Shown in pieces: positions 1 through 6,645 of a stretch of DNA of 9,235 bases. Both the position numbers and the translations under genes were made by a program. Source of the stretch: Methylococcaceae bacterium (lineage in GTDB: Bacteria > Pseudomonadota > Gammaproteobacteria > Methylococcales > Methylomonadaceae); assembly GCA_947505055.1 (NCBI GenBank), contig CANNLO010000174.1:1-9235 (forward strand). Direction: 5' to 3'. Every line of letters starts with the position of its first letter. Position 1 is the first letter of the stretch. The notes under the pieces were generated by a model. The model worked only from the letters and a program-made list of their open reading frames with translations, was not told the DNA's origin and searched no databases.

Positions 1-56
1 AGGCCATGTACGTCGCCAAACGGCGGGGCAAGGGCGGCTACGCCCTACATGAATAG
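1..56 (+). CDS. C-terminal end of a GGDEF-domain protein (partial, enters from left edge)
   Basis: Only the last 17 codons are present (codons in phase from position 3, stop TAG at 54-56). They read AMYVAKRRGKGGYALHE, the standard end of a GGDEF domain, where an (AD)xAMYxAK(R)xGxN-type helix is followed by a short tail. By family, GGDEF domains make cyclic di-GMP from two GTP. The catalytic GG(D/E)EF loop lies outside the window, so activity cannot be judged. It is the only clearly coding plus-strand gene and points toward the degraded GGDEF fragment at 382-507. Domain identity is fairly secure; the full architecture is unknown. Confidence 0.8.
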   Translation, partial: AMYVAKRRGKGGYALHE

Positions 57-381
57 TGTGTTAAAGTCCCCTGCGTTAACGTTTTACCCTCTAGCTCCCT
101 TCTGCTGTAAACAGCGTGTCACACTGCCCTAAGTGTGCATGCCTCAAGGACGATAAAGTCAAAATTATTGCAAGATAAGGACGGAGAAAATTAATAGGGG
201 ACGTACCACATTTTCATTTTTTAAGGTGATTAGCCCTGCAGGGACGGGGTTTGCAATCCCTTCCCTAACGTATTAAAGATTTGAAAGTTATTGAGGCATC
301 CAAACGTTTCGGTCTGGGTTATAAACCCCGACCGGCATCGTTCTGTATCCCAAAAACGAGGGAAATTAATCAGGCTAGTGA
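57..381. other. Gene-free stretch with REP-like hairpins; no intact gene
   Basis: About 325 bases between the GGDEF gene end and the GGDEF remnant. No reading frame here has protein-like composition. A small 6-bp hairpin (CACACT/AGTGTG, 120-137) follows the GGDEF gene but has no T-run, so I do not call it a terminator. At 193-215 the phrase ggggacgtaccaca precedes a T-rich run. From memory, similar ggggac..acca motifs occur beside REP-associated tyrosine transposase elements; this is only a suggestion. Two structured palindromes follow and are listed separately. Confidence 0.5.
240..334. repeat. Pair of similar imperfect palindromes (REP/BIME-like)
   Basis: Hairpin 1 (240-266) pairs AGGGA with TCCCT, has one mismatch, then pairs GGGGTT with AATCCC (one G-T wobble) around a TGC loop. 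Hairpin 2 (310-334) pairs CGGTC with GACCG, has one mismatch, then pairs GGGTT with AACCC around an ATA loop. Both have a 5-bp outer stem, a single internal mismatch, a GGG-TT inner stem and a 3-nt loop, and their centres are about 69 bases apart. This two-hairpin layout resembles REP/BIME elements mobilised by REP-associated tyrosine transposases. No transposase is in the window. The structure is seen directly; the mobile-element reading is inference. Confidence 0.5.
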
Positions 382-507
382 ACGACTTGTGCGATGCTTA
401 CCCATACTAATGCCAGCCAGGTCGCAGATCAAGCCATGTATCGCGCAAAAAACGAAGGTAGAAACAGAACTGTCATTCTACCGGATATTACATTCGACAA
501 AAAATAA
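382..507 (+). pseudogene. Orphan GGDEF C-terminal remnant
   Basis: In the frame starting after the TGA at 379-381, the translation includes VADQAMYRAKNEGRNRTVIL followed by a short tail and TAA at 505-507. This is a textbook GGDEF-domain C-terminus (ADxAMYxAKxxGRN). Upstream the same frame has three stops within 15 bases (367, 376 and 379), and the other two frames show no GGDEF-like sequence, so the rest of the domain, including the GG(D/E)EF loop, is missing. An ATG at 394 would give a 37-residue peptide, but I see no reason to think it is made. The remnant abuts the hairpin repeat region, which suggests that an insertion or deletion removed the 5' part. Confidence 0.65.
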
Positions 508-528
508 CGACCGTTACCATTTAAACAT

Positions 529-984
529 TCACCGTTTCAAATTGATTACAATCCCCGCACCATCAACTGATTTTCGTTTATCCATTTCCGGTTCTTGCGA
601 CATTAACATTTGACTGTCCAAATATAAAGGCCGTTGTTTATTTTTACTCTCGGCAGCAAAAATATTTATTGACTCCATCTCCATAGAGCGTTGTTCATTT
701 CTTAACCAAACACTTCCAGATTGATCAAATGGAATTGAAAGTATTAATGCTTTCGGAGACTCTGTGACCGCATCAACACGCAACACTCAGGGGTTATTTT
801 TTTCAACTTTCTGTTTTAAATTAACGCTAGTTTCTTTTTTTATAACCTGGCCTAAGGGAACTGTTACTGACTGTTGCTCTGCCGCATAAACGTTTTTAAA
901 AACAGCGTTTTCAAAACCGGTAAGTATATACCACAAAAATTCCGTAAAAAATAATAGAAACAATTGGATACCATTAATCTTCAT
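529..984 (-). pseudogene. Small exported/anchored hypothetical protein interrupted by an in-frame TGA
   Basis: Two open stretches in the same frame are separated by a single TGA (787-789). The upstream part gives about 65 residues from the ATG at 984 (the frame also has a TTG at 999, but AAGGG lies suitably upstream of the ATG). The downstream part gives 85 more. The N-terminus is MKINGIQLFLLFF and continues hydrophobic to about residue 20, then NVYAAEQQ near residue 35, so it looks like a signal peptide or membrane anchor with possible cleavage after YA or YAA. The rest is polar, with no cysteines and no motif I recognise. The part after TGA begins GTG with no ribosome binding site, so it is unlikely to be a separate gene. 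I read it as one about 151-codon gene with a nonsense mutation; sequencing error or readthrough are alternatives. It lies 76 bases downstream of ppsA on the same strand. Function unknown. Confidence 0.55.
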
Positions 985-1060
985 GGTGTTGCCCTTCAAT
1001 TATAAAAAGAATTACATTATTAAACCTTGATCATCAATCTACAATAATTATCTGACAATA

Positions 1061-3499
1061 TCACATTTTGTGACCAGATACTCCCCTACCCATCCGATGC
1101 TCTGTTTCCAGCACTTTTTGCGTAGTCTGTAACACGGTATCGGGATTCAGACTCATAGAATCAATACCAATTTCCACCAAAAACTCTGCCATTTCAGGAT
1201 AGTCGGATGGCGCCTGCCCACACAACCCACAATGCTTACCGTTCCGCCGCGCACCTTCAACTGCAAGACGGATCATTTGTTTAACTCCGGGATCTCGCTC
1301 GTCAAAGTCTTCAGCAATGATTTCGGAATCACGATCTACGCCTAAAGTTAGCTGAGTCAAATCATTAGAGCCGATAGAAAATCCGTCAAAATATTCTGAA
1401 AAGGCGTCAATCTGAATGACGTTATTGGGAATTTCACACATCACATAAATTTCCAATCCATGCTCACCACGTTTCAAGCCAAGTTGCGCCATATAGTCGA
1501 GAACGCGTCTGGCTTCGTCAACGCGCCGACAAAATGGAATCATCAAAATTACATTCGATAACCCCATTATTTCACGCACCCGTTTCATGGCTTTACATTC
1601 CAGGGCAAAACCTTCGGCATAAGCCGAATGGATATAACGCGACGCACCACGAAAACCGATCATCGGATTGGCTTCATCAAATTCAAACCAACGCCCACCC
1701 AGTAAAGTGGCGTATTCATTGGTTTTAAAGTCAGACATCCGCACCACAACCGGTTTGGGATAAAATGCAGCTGCAATGGTGCCTACGCCTTCCGATAATT
1801 TCTGGACAAAATACTCTTCAGGACTAGCATAATTAGCGACTAGTTGAGTTAACTGATCTCGTTCCATAGCATCTTGAATGCGCTCAGGATGTATCAAGGC
1901 CATGGGATGAGCTTTGATATATTCGGCAATAATAAACTCCATTCGTGCCAAACCTACGCCATCATTGGGCAAGAAGCTCGCTTTAAACGCCAACTCAGGA
2001 TTCCCGATATTTAGCATGATTTTGGTTTTTGGACGTTGCAAACCGGTTAAGTCAGTTGTTTCAATATTAAAGTCCAACTTACCGGAATAAACTTTACCAA
2101 TATCACCTTCAGCGCAGGACACGGTAACCGGATTATTTTGTTTAATCATCATTGTGGCATTGTCGCAACCCACCACAGCAGGAACACCCAATTCACGAGA
2201 TATAATCGCTGCATGACAAGTCCGCCCACCACGATTAGTAACAATAGCCGAGGCTATTTTCATGACCGGCTCCCAATCAGGTGTTGTCATATCGGCAATA
2301 AGAATCTCGCCTGCCTTAAAGTTTTTCAAGTCCTCAACCTTATCAATAACTCTCGCGTTGCCTACTGCAATCTTGCTGCCTACAGCATGCCCGGTGATAA
2401 GCGGTTCAGCTTTCTGTTTAAGACTATATTGCTTCAAGACCATACCGTTTAATTGCGAAACCACGGTTTCAGGCCTCGCCTGAACAATATACAACACACC
2501 GTCAAGACCATCTTTTGCCCATTCCATATCCATCGGCTTGGTAAGACCCGCCTTTACACTGTAATGTTTTTCAATTTTAATGGCATAGTCAGCCAAGGTT
2601 AAAACATCGTCATCACTAATACAAAAACGATTGCGTTCATCAGTAGAAGTCACGATATTGCTGGTAGACTCACGGGTACGACCATCGCTGTAAACCATTT
2701 TTATTTTTTTGGCACCCAACGTTCGCCTTAAAACAGCCTGATACCCTAACTCAAAGGTGGATTTGTGAACATAAAATTCATCGGGATCAACTGCACCTTG
2801 CACGACATTCTCGCCCAAACCATGAGCACCGGTTATAAACACTACATCTTTAAATCCCGAATCCGTATCCAGCGAAAACATCACGCCACTGGAACTTAGA
2901 TCTGAGCGCACCATTTTCATAATGCCGATCGATAAAGCCAATTTAAAATGATCGAAGCCCTGATCGACACGATAATGAATGGCGCGATCGGTGAACAAGC
3001 TGGCAAAACAATGTTTACAAGCGTTCAGCAAGGCCTGCTCTCCGCGTATATTTAGAAAAGTATCTTGTTGGCCGGCAAAGCTGGCAGTCGGCAAATCTTC
3101 TGCTGTCGCCGAACTGCGAACGGCAACACTTAATTCCTCGCCATACTGATTTTTTAATTCGCCATAAGCCTTGATGATTTGCTGTTCAAGGTCTTCCGGA
3201 AAGGGGGCTGCGTAGATAATCTCTCGGGCTTTAAGTGCTCGCTTGCCAAGGTCAGTTACATTTTCAGGATCCAAATTATCCAAGGCTTTATGGAGTGCCG
3301 GCCAACCCTGATCCTGAGCCCGTTCAAGAACATAACGGTAAGCTTCAGCAGTTACGGCAAAACCATTGGGTATCTGAATACCTTGTGGCTTTAGTTCCCT
3401 ATACATTTCGCCTAAAGAAGCATTCTTTCCACCTACAAGAGGCACATCTTCTATGGTTAACTCATTAAACCAGCGGATATAGTTTCTTTGCTCAGACAT
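1061..3499 (-). CDS. ppsA: Phosphoenolpyruvate synthase
   Basis: The 812-residue protein is close to the usual length of about 790-800 for PEP synthase (pyruvate + ATP + H2O to PEP + AMP + Pi), a cytoplasmic gluconeogenic enzyme. Residues about 10-345 form the ATP/pyruvate-binding domain (VGGKNASLGEM at 22-32, VRSSATAEDLPTASFAGQQ at 127-145). The swivelling phosphohistidine domain carries GGRTCHAAIISRELGVPA with His429 as the phospho-acceptor. The C-terminal TIM-barrel has GVGLARMEF (514-522), GSNDLTQLTLGVDRDS (710-725) and GLCGQAPSDYPE with Cys760 as the likely catalytic cysteine. All signature residues are intact. The ATG at 3499 is preceded by AAGGA 5-6 bases upstream, which supports the start. 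Its leader faces the 398-base gap, where its promoter should lie. No PEP synthase regulatory kinase gene is in the window. Confidence 0.97.
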   Translation of the reverse strand: MSEQRNYIRWFNELTIEDVPLVGGKNASLGEMYRELKPQGIQIPNGFAVTAEAYRYVLERAQDQGWPALHKALDNLDPENVTDLGKRALKAREIIYAAPFPEDLEQQIIKAYGELKNQYGEELSVAVRSSATAEDLPTASFAGQQDTFLNIRGEQALLNACKHCFASLFTDRAIHYRVDQGFDHFKLALSIGIMKMVRSDLSSSGVMFSLDTDSGFKDVVFITGAHGLGENVVQGAVDPDEFYVHKSTFELGYQAVLRRTLGAKKIKMVYSDGRTRESTSNIVTSTDERNRFCISDDDVLTLADYAIKIEKHYSVKAGLTKPMDMEWAKDGLDGVLYIVQARPETVVSQLNGMVLKQYSLKQKAEPLITGHAVGSKIAVGNARVIDKVEDLKNFKAGEILIADMTTPDWEPVMKIASAIVTNRGGRTCHAAIISRELGVPAVVGCDNATMMIKQNNPVTVSCAEGDIGKVYSGKLDFNIETTDLTGLQRPKTKIMLNIGNPELAFKASFLPNDGVGLARMEFIIAEYIKAHPMALIHPERIQDAMERDQLTQLVANYASPEEYFVQKLSEGVGTIAAAFYPKPVVVRMSDFKTNEYATLLGGRWFEFDEANPMIGFRGASRYIHSAYAEGFALECKAMKRVREIMGLSNVILMIPFCRRVDEARRVLDYMAQLGLKRGEHGLEIYVMCEIPNNVIQIDAFSEYFDGFSIGSNDLTQLTLGVDRDSEIIAEDFDERDPGVKQMIRLAVEGARRNGKHCGLCGQAPSDYPEMAEFLVEIGIDSMSLNPDTVLQTTQKVLETEHRMGRGVSGHKM

Positions 3500-3897
3500 A
3501 TTGATTCCTTAAACGAATAAATCGCTTATTAAAGATTATGGCAGTTACCAGGAAATCAGCATTTATTTACATTTAATCTGGCGAAAAAAAGCTCATTCAT
3601 GACTATACAAAACACCATAATGATTTATTGAAAGAATTACAATATGTGTATTTACTTACCTTTACACGGCAAGTTGAAAAACTAATTTAGACTATTGCTT
3701 TTTAAGAATACAGGTGACAGATTTGCAAGTTAATCAAAACCAAATGCGGATAGATTTACCCATTTACCCGTTATAACTGTGCATTATTGATTAACAAAAG
3801 GGCGATATTTCAGTCGCCCTTTTGTTACAAATAGTTGCACGCAACAATGAACTTGATATTTAACAGAGTCAGCGTGACAACAAGGAAAGCTGAACGT
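3500..3897. other. 398-base intergenic region: ppsA upstream region plus che-cluster terminator
   Basis: No convincing gene on either strand. On the minus strand it must contain the ppsA promoter. I see AT-rich stretches (for example TTGTAA followed 16 bases later by TTATGG, and TATAGT nearer the gene), but none is a good paired -35/-10 match, so I do not place a promoter. The left part of the gap, next to ppsA, is AT-rich with long A/T runs. The right part contains the terminator at 3792-3827 and a small GTTG-CACG-CAAC hairpin near 3835-3846. Confidence 0.6.
3792..3827 (-). terminator. Strong rho-independent terminator, probably bidirectional
   Basis: A perfect 14-bp stem, TAACAAAAGGGCGA (3792-3805) with TCGCCCTTTTGTTA (3814-3827), closes an 8-base loop (3806-3813). 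On either strand the GC core GGGCGA/TCGCCC is flanked 3' by TTTTGTTA, so it can act in both directions. On the minus strand it lies about 70 bases after the stop codon of the metallo-beta-lactamase-fold gene, so it is the natural end of the chemosensory transcript. It separates that transcript from ppsA. No plus-strand gene ending here was found. Confidence 0.85.
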
Positions 3898-4626
3898 TTA
3901 AACCGCAATACCTACTTGTAAGGCATCAAACCAGTCCAGGAATCGTTTGACATCATCACCTTTAAACATTCGACCATGCTGCGGCGCCAGAATATCAATA
4001 TCAAGATTTCTTACGCGTTCAATCCAGACTCTTTTTGCCTGATTTGAGGGCATCCAGCGCTGATGCCAATAACGCATTTTCTCTACGTGTGCAGAGAAAT
4101 TATCTACAAATACCGGCGAATCGGGAGGCTCAATTGATCCGCCAACATCCCCAGACATTAAAATCTTGGCTTGTGGATCATACACATGAAAATTACCGGG
4201 AGAGTGTAAATAATGAGCAGGAATCAGTTGCAATTCCAAAGACTCTAATTTGATGGTCCCCCCATTATCGGGAATGCCTACATATTCAATTGAGTCACAA
4301 CTGTAATGACGCAAAAAACCTTCCCACAATGCCGGGGCATGAAGCTTCGCATTGGTTAAAGCCTGATCCCACAAACCTAATGATGAAATGACATCCGGAT
4401 CCTGATGCGAAGCGAATAAATCCGTTATTTGGTCAACTGGCGCATGGTGCAAAACAGCCGCCATCATCGGTGCGAACAATTCGGCACCACCGGGATCCAA
4501 CAGCAGGCAACGGTTAGGCGTGCGAACCACATATTGATTGGTATCGACTATATTACCGGGCTTACCCTCATCCCTTCCAAACATAATCCATTGGTGCGAT
4601 CCTTCATAGATCTTGGTCATCTTCAT
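3898..4626 (-). CDS. Metallo-beta-lactamase-fold protein, ODP/flavodiiron-like (putative di-iron sensor)
   Basis: A 242-residue soluble protein with the MBL fold in the form seen in the oxygen-binding di-iron domain of flavodiiron proteins. Candidate metal ligands in order are H74-x-D76-x-D78 (in LFASHQDPDVISS), H138 (IPAHYLHSPGNF), D160 (SGDVGGS) and H217 (APQHGRMF). LLLDPGG (41-47) is the early MBL strand. The family set is H-x-E-x-D-H...H...D...H; here the Glu is Asp, and the next His, non-ligand in flavodiiron proteins, is Val79. There is no flavodoxin or rubredoxin domain, so electron delivery as in a true flavodiiron reductase is unlikely. AGAGG sits 9 bases before the ATG at 4626; a second ATG two codons on is possible. 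It lies 30 bases after the MCP-like gene and is the last gene of the che cluster. Stand-alone ODP proteins linked to chemotaxis genes are known from Treponema denticola as oxygen/iron sensors. I infer a similar role; an ordinary hydrolase is possible but less likely given the ligand set. Confidence 0.8.
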   Translation of the reverse strand: MKMTKIYEGSHQWIMFGRDEGKPGNIVDTNQYVVRTPNRCLLLDPGGAELFAPMMAAVLHHAPVDQITDLFASHQDPDVISSLGLWDQALTNAKLHAPALWEGFLRHYSCDSIEYVGIPDNGGTIKLESLELQLIPAHYLHSPGNFHVYDPQAKILMSGDVGGSIEPPDSPVFVDNFSAHVEKMRYWHQRWMPSNQAKRVWIERVRNLDIDILAPQHGRMFKGDDVKRFLDWFDALQVGIAV

Positions 4627-4656
4627 GAAACACGGCCTCTTTTAATTAACAGCTAT

Positions 4657-5265
4657 TCAGCTATTGCGATAAATGGATAATGCGATTCTGCAACGCTGCA
4701 CATTATCATGAATGGTATGTGCAGCCTTATCTACACTTTCAGCAACTGCCTGCAGACTTTGTAAATACTCACCTGCCTGAGATGCTTCAATTCTTGAGTT
4801 TGCAGCAATAACCCTTGCAGCTCTTGCATGATGCATCACTTCTTCGAGTTGACCCAAAAGTTGCGAGACATCCTTTTTAAAGCGTCTTTGGCAATCTTGC
4901 ATGGCTAGTCTTGCCTGATCAACCGGTTCCTGCATTGATTCAGCATACAATGCACCTTCAGCCATTTTTGCTGCCAACTCAAATTTATTATACGCAATGG
5001 TTTTATGATATTCCTCGACAGTTAAGCGATATAAAACCAGAGCATAGATATTAATGTTTGTAACCAGCTCGATTGTTTCCTTGGCCAGCTCATTAATAAA
5101 GTCAGTAATAGGTTGAAATCCTTTTGCTTTATCTCCAGCCCTGAAGGCAATAGCTTTAGCATTTGCCGCCGCCAGCGATATTTCTTTAGCCACCACCATG
5201 ACCGCGCTTAATTCCGAGGTAATGGAAGCCACGGCAATAAACTGAGATTTAGTCTGATTAGTCAT
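4657..5265 (-). CDS. Soluble MCP-like helical protein with two degenerate chemoreceptor tip motifs
   Basis: A 202-residue protein with no signal peptide, membrane segment or recognisable sensor domain; it reads as helical throughout. Residues 35-61 match the MCP signalling hairpin without gaps: N35, R42-A43-G44-D45, G49-F50, D55 and L60-A61 line up with N, RAGE, GF, D and LA of the canonical NAAIEAARAGE...GFAVVADEVRxLA. A second ungapped match starts at N156 (NSRIEASQAGE, then E176, V178, A182). The two asparagines are 121 residues apart, so the protein looks like an internal duplication of the MCP tip region. The DEVR tip residues that contact CheA/CheW are not conserved in either copy (F56-I57-N58 and S177-V178-D179). 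The ribosome binding site is weak. It sits 158 bases after cheB and 30 before the ODP-like gene. Likely role, by inference: an adaptor between the ODP-like protein and a chemosensory array. Confidence 0.65.
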   Translation of the reverse strand: MTNQTKSQFIAVASITSELSAVMVVAKEISLAAANAKAIAFRAGDKAKGFQPITDFINELAKETIELVTNINIYALVLYRLTVEEYHKTIAYNKFELAAKMAEGALYAESMQEPVDQARLAMQDCQRRFKKDVSQLLGQLEEVMHHARAARVIAANSRIEASQAGEYLQSLQAVAESVDKAAHTIHDNVQRCRIALSIYRNS

Positions 5266-5423
5266 ATTTAATTACACCATGTAAAAAGTGACATATTTAA
5301 AACTCCGTGCCTGATTCAAGACAATCCATCATGTACTGATGAAAAGTAGCCTCGGAAGAAATATTTTGCCAACCACTACCAAGAAAGATTGAAAAGACAA
5401 CAAAAACTTAACAACCTGATTAG

Positions 5424-6518
5424 TTAAACCAAACTTAATACTTTATGTGAAACTTCGTTTAAAGATACCACATAGTCGGCACAACCCAACTTAAAAGCAG
5501 CGCCTGGCATTCCCCAAACCACACAGGACTGCTCGTCCTGAATAACAGTTTTGGCACCTGCATCATGCATTTCTTTCATACCTACTGCACCATCAGCACC
5601 CATTCCTGTCAGTAAAACAGCAATAGCATTGCCACCGGCACATTGAGCAACAGAACGAAACAACACATCAACCGCAGGTTTATGTCGATTAACCGGAAGA
5701 CCATCGTTCAACTGAATTATATATCTACCGCCTTCCCTGACAAGCAACATATGCCTGTCTCCGGGTGCAAGGTAAATATGCCCAACCTCAGCAATCTGTC
5801 CATCCGTAGGAATACAAGCGGTCATTTCGGTTACAAGATCGACATGCCTGATAAATGATTGACTGAAAGCCGCAGGCAAATGCTGTGTCATTAATATAGG
5901 CGGCGTATCTGCCGGAAATCCATTAACTACGGCTTTTATAGCTTCCGTTCCACCCGTTGAAGCCCCAATTGCGATTATCTTATTTGTGTGCCTGATTGTT
6001 CGTTTTATTGGGTCAGCTTTAAGAATAACATCAATTGAATGTTTCTCTGGAATATCAACAACATGATTTATAGCCGAATTTTTAACTTTAATTACTCTAT
6101 TTGGAGTATTTCCGACTTTTGCTTGGGCGGCAACTATAACCTTGGAAATAATATCCTCTGCGTATTCATTAAGGGCATGAACAACATCAACCTTGGGTTT
6201 GGCAATAAAATCTACGGCACCGAGGGCCAATGCATTTAAAGTAGCTTCGGCTCCATGCTCAGTAAGCGTTGAAATCATAACGACAGGCGTCGGTCTTAAA
6301 CGCATTAAATTACTTAAGAAAGTAATGCCATCCATATGTGGCATTTCTATATCCAGCGTTAATACATCGGGGTTTAATTGTTTAATCATTTCCCTCGCAA
6401 TAAGAGGGTCTGCTGCCGTACCAACCACTTCAATCTCAGGCGATGAACTTAACACCTCAGTCAGTATTTTCCTAATTAATGCCGAATCATCAATAATCAA
6501 TACGCGTATCTTGTCCAT
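5424..6518 (-). CDS. cheB: Chemotaxis response regulator protein-glutamate methylesterase CheB
   Basis: The 364-residue protein has the normal CheB length and two-domain layout. The receiver domain (about 1-125) has D10-D11, phospho-acceptor D56 in LTLDIEMP, S83 and K107-P108. A linker of about 50 residues follows. The methylesterase domain (about 177-364) has the catalytic triad S187 (IGASTGG), H213 (TQHLP) and D309 (TGMGADG). It hydrolyses receptor glutamyl methyl esters and deamidates receptor glutamines after CheA phosphorylates the receiver, opposing CheR. The ATG at 6518 has only a weak GAGTGG upstream. The 56 bases before it are a decayed copy of the end of cheD (see 6519-6574), so cheB was once directly coupled to a cheD. 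It is followed after 158 bases by the MCP-like gene. Confidence 0.97.
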   Translation of the reverse strand: MDKIRVLIIDDSALIRKILTEVLSSSPEIEVVGTAADPLIAREMIKQLNPDVLTLDIEMPHMDGITFLSNLMRLRPTPVVMISTLTEHGAEATLNALALGAVDFIAKPKVDVVHALNEYAEDIISKVIVAAQAKVGNTPNRVIKVKNSAINHVVDIPEKHSIDVILKADPIKRTIRHTNKIIAIGASTGGTEAIKAVVNGFPADTPPILMTQHLPAAFSQSFIRHVDLVTEMTACIPTDGQIAEVGHIYLAPGDRHMLLVREGGRYIIQLNDGLPVNRHKPAVDVLFRSVAQCAGGNAIAVLLTGMGADGAVGMKEMHDAGAKTVIQDEQSCVVWGMPGAAFKLGCADYVVSLNEVSHKVLSLV

Positions 6519-6574
6519 AAATCCACTCTAAAAAAACTAACGTCACCATCACCAGGTGCATTCTTAATGTCAAA
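6117..6574 (-). repeat. Tandem duplication copy A: cheD tail plus cheB receiver
   Basis: This segment covers cheB codons 134 to 1 plus the decayed cheD tail before it. It matches 6664-7125 in the same order. The encoded receivers align without gaps at 102 of 134 identical residues by hand count (about 76%). The cheD tails match as F-D-IKNAP-GDGDV versus F-NN-IKNAP-VEGDV. The small length difference from the other copy (4 bases between the cheD Phe and the cheB ATG) is fully explained by one missing codon and one missing base. Confidence 0.85.
6519..6574 (-). pseudogene. Decayed copy of the cheD 3' end in front of cheB
   Basis: Read on the minus strand from 6574, the codons give F-DIKNAPGDGDVSFF, closely matching the end of the intact CheD (F-NNIKNAPVEGDVELF-stop). 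The bases also align: GATGTTGAGCTTTTTTAAGAG in the intact gene against GACGTTAGTTTTTTTAGAG here. One deleted base removes the stop codon and shifts the frame. This fragment is not expected to be translated as CheD; it now serves as the cheB leader. It is direct evidence that the receiver pair arose by duplication of a cheD-cheB junction. Confidence 0.8.
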
Positions 6575-6645
6575 AATTGTCACTTTAATACTTGGTTCAT
6601 ATACTAAATATAAAAAACCATTGTGAGTCTTAGCGGCTAAACAAA

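Noticed and set aside
120..137. CACACT/AGTGTG hairpin after the GGDEF gene as a terminator
   Set aside because: Only a 6-bp stem, with no T-run after it on either strand.
281..613. 110-codon plus-strand open frame beginning at a TTG
   Set aside because: It runs through the hairpin repeats and out of frame over the GGDEF remnant, with no ribosome binding site and no protein-like pattern.
999..1004. Perfect TATAAT (minus strand) just upstream of the small hypothetical gene
   Set aside because: No acceptable -35 at 16-18 bases, and the predicted transcription start would fall inside or after the ribosome binding site of the ATG at 984. The region is simply AT-rich.
3600..3830. Possible plus-strand small RNA ending at the bidirectional terminator
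   Set aside because: The terminator is good in both directions, but no credible plus-strand promoter pair or conserved structure could be seen in the preceding 200 bases.
5297..5407. Open stretch of 36 codons on the minus strand between cheB and the MCP-like gene, with a Met-Met inside
   Set aside because: No start codon with a ribosome binding site near its beginning; only an 11-residue peptide from the internal ATG; composition not convincing and no family match.
6550..6580. TTGACA-like -35 box (minus strand) before cheB as an internal promoter
   Set aside because: The hexamer at -10 distance is GATGGT, a poor match, and the bases are explained as a decayed cheD coding tail.
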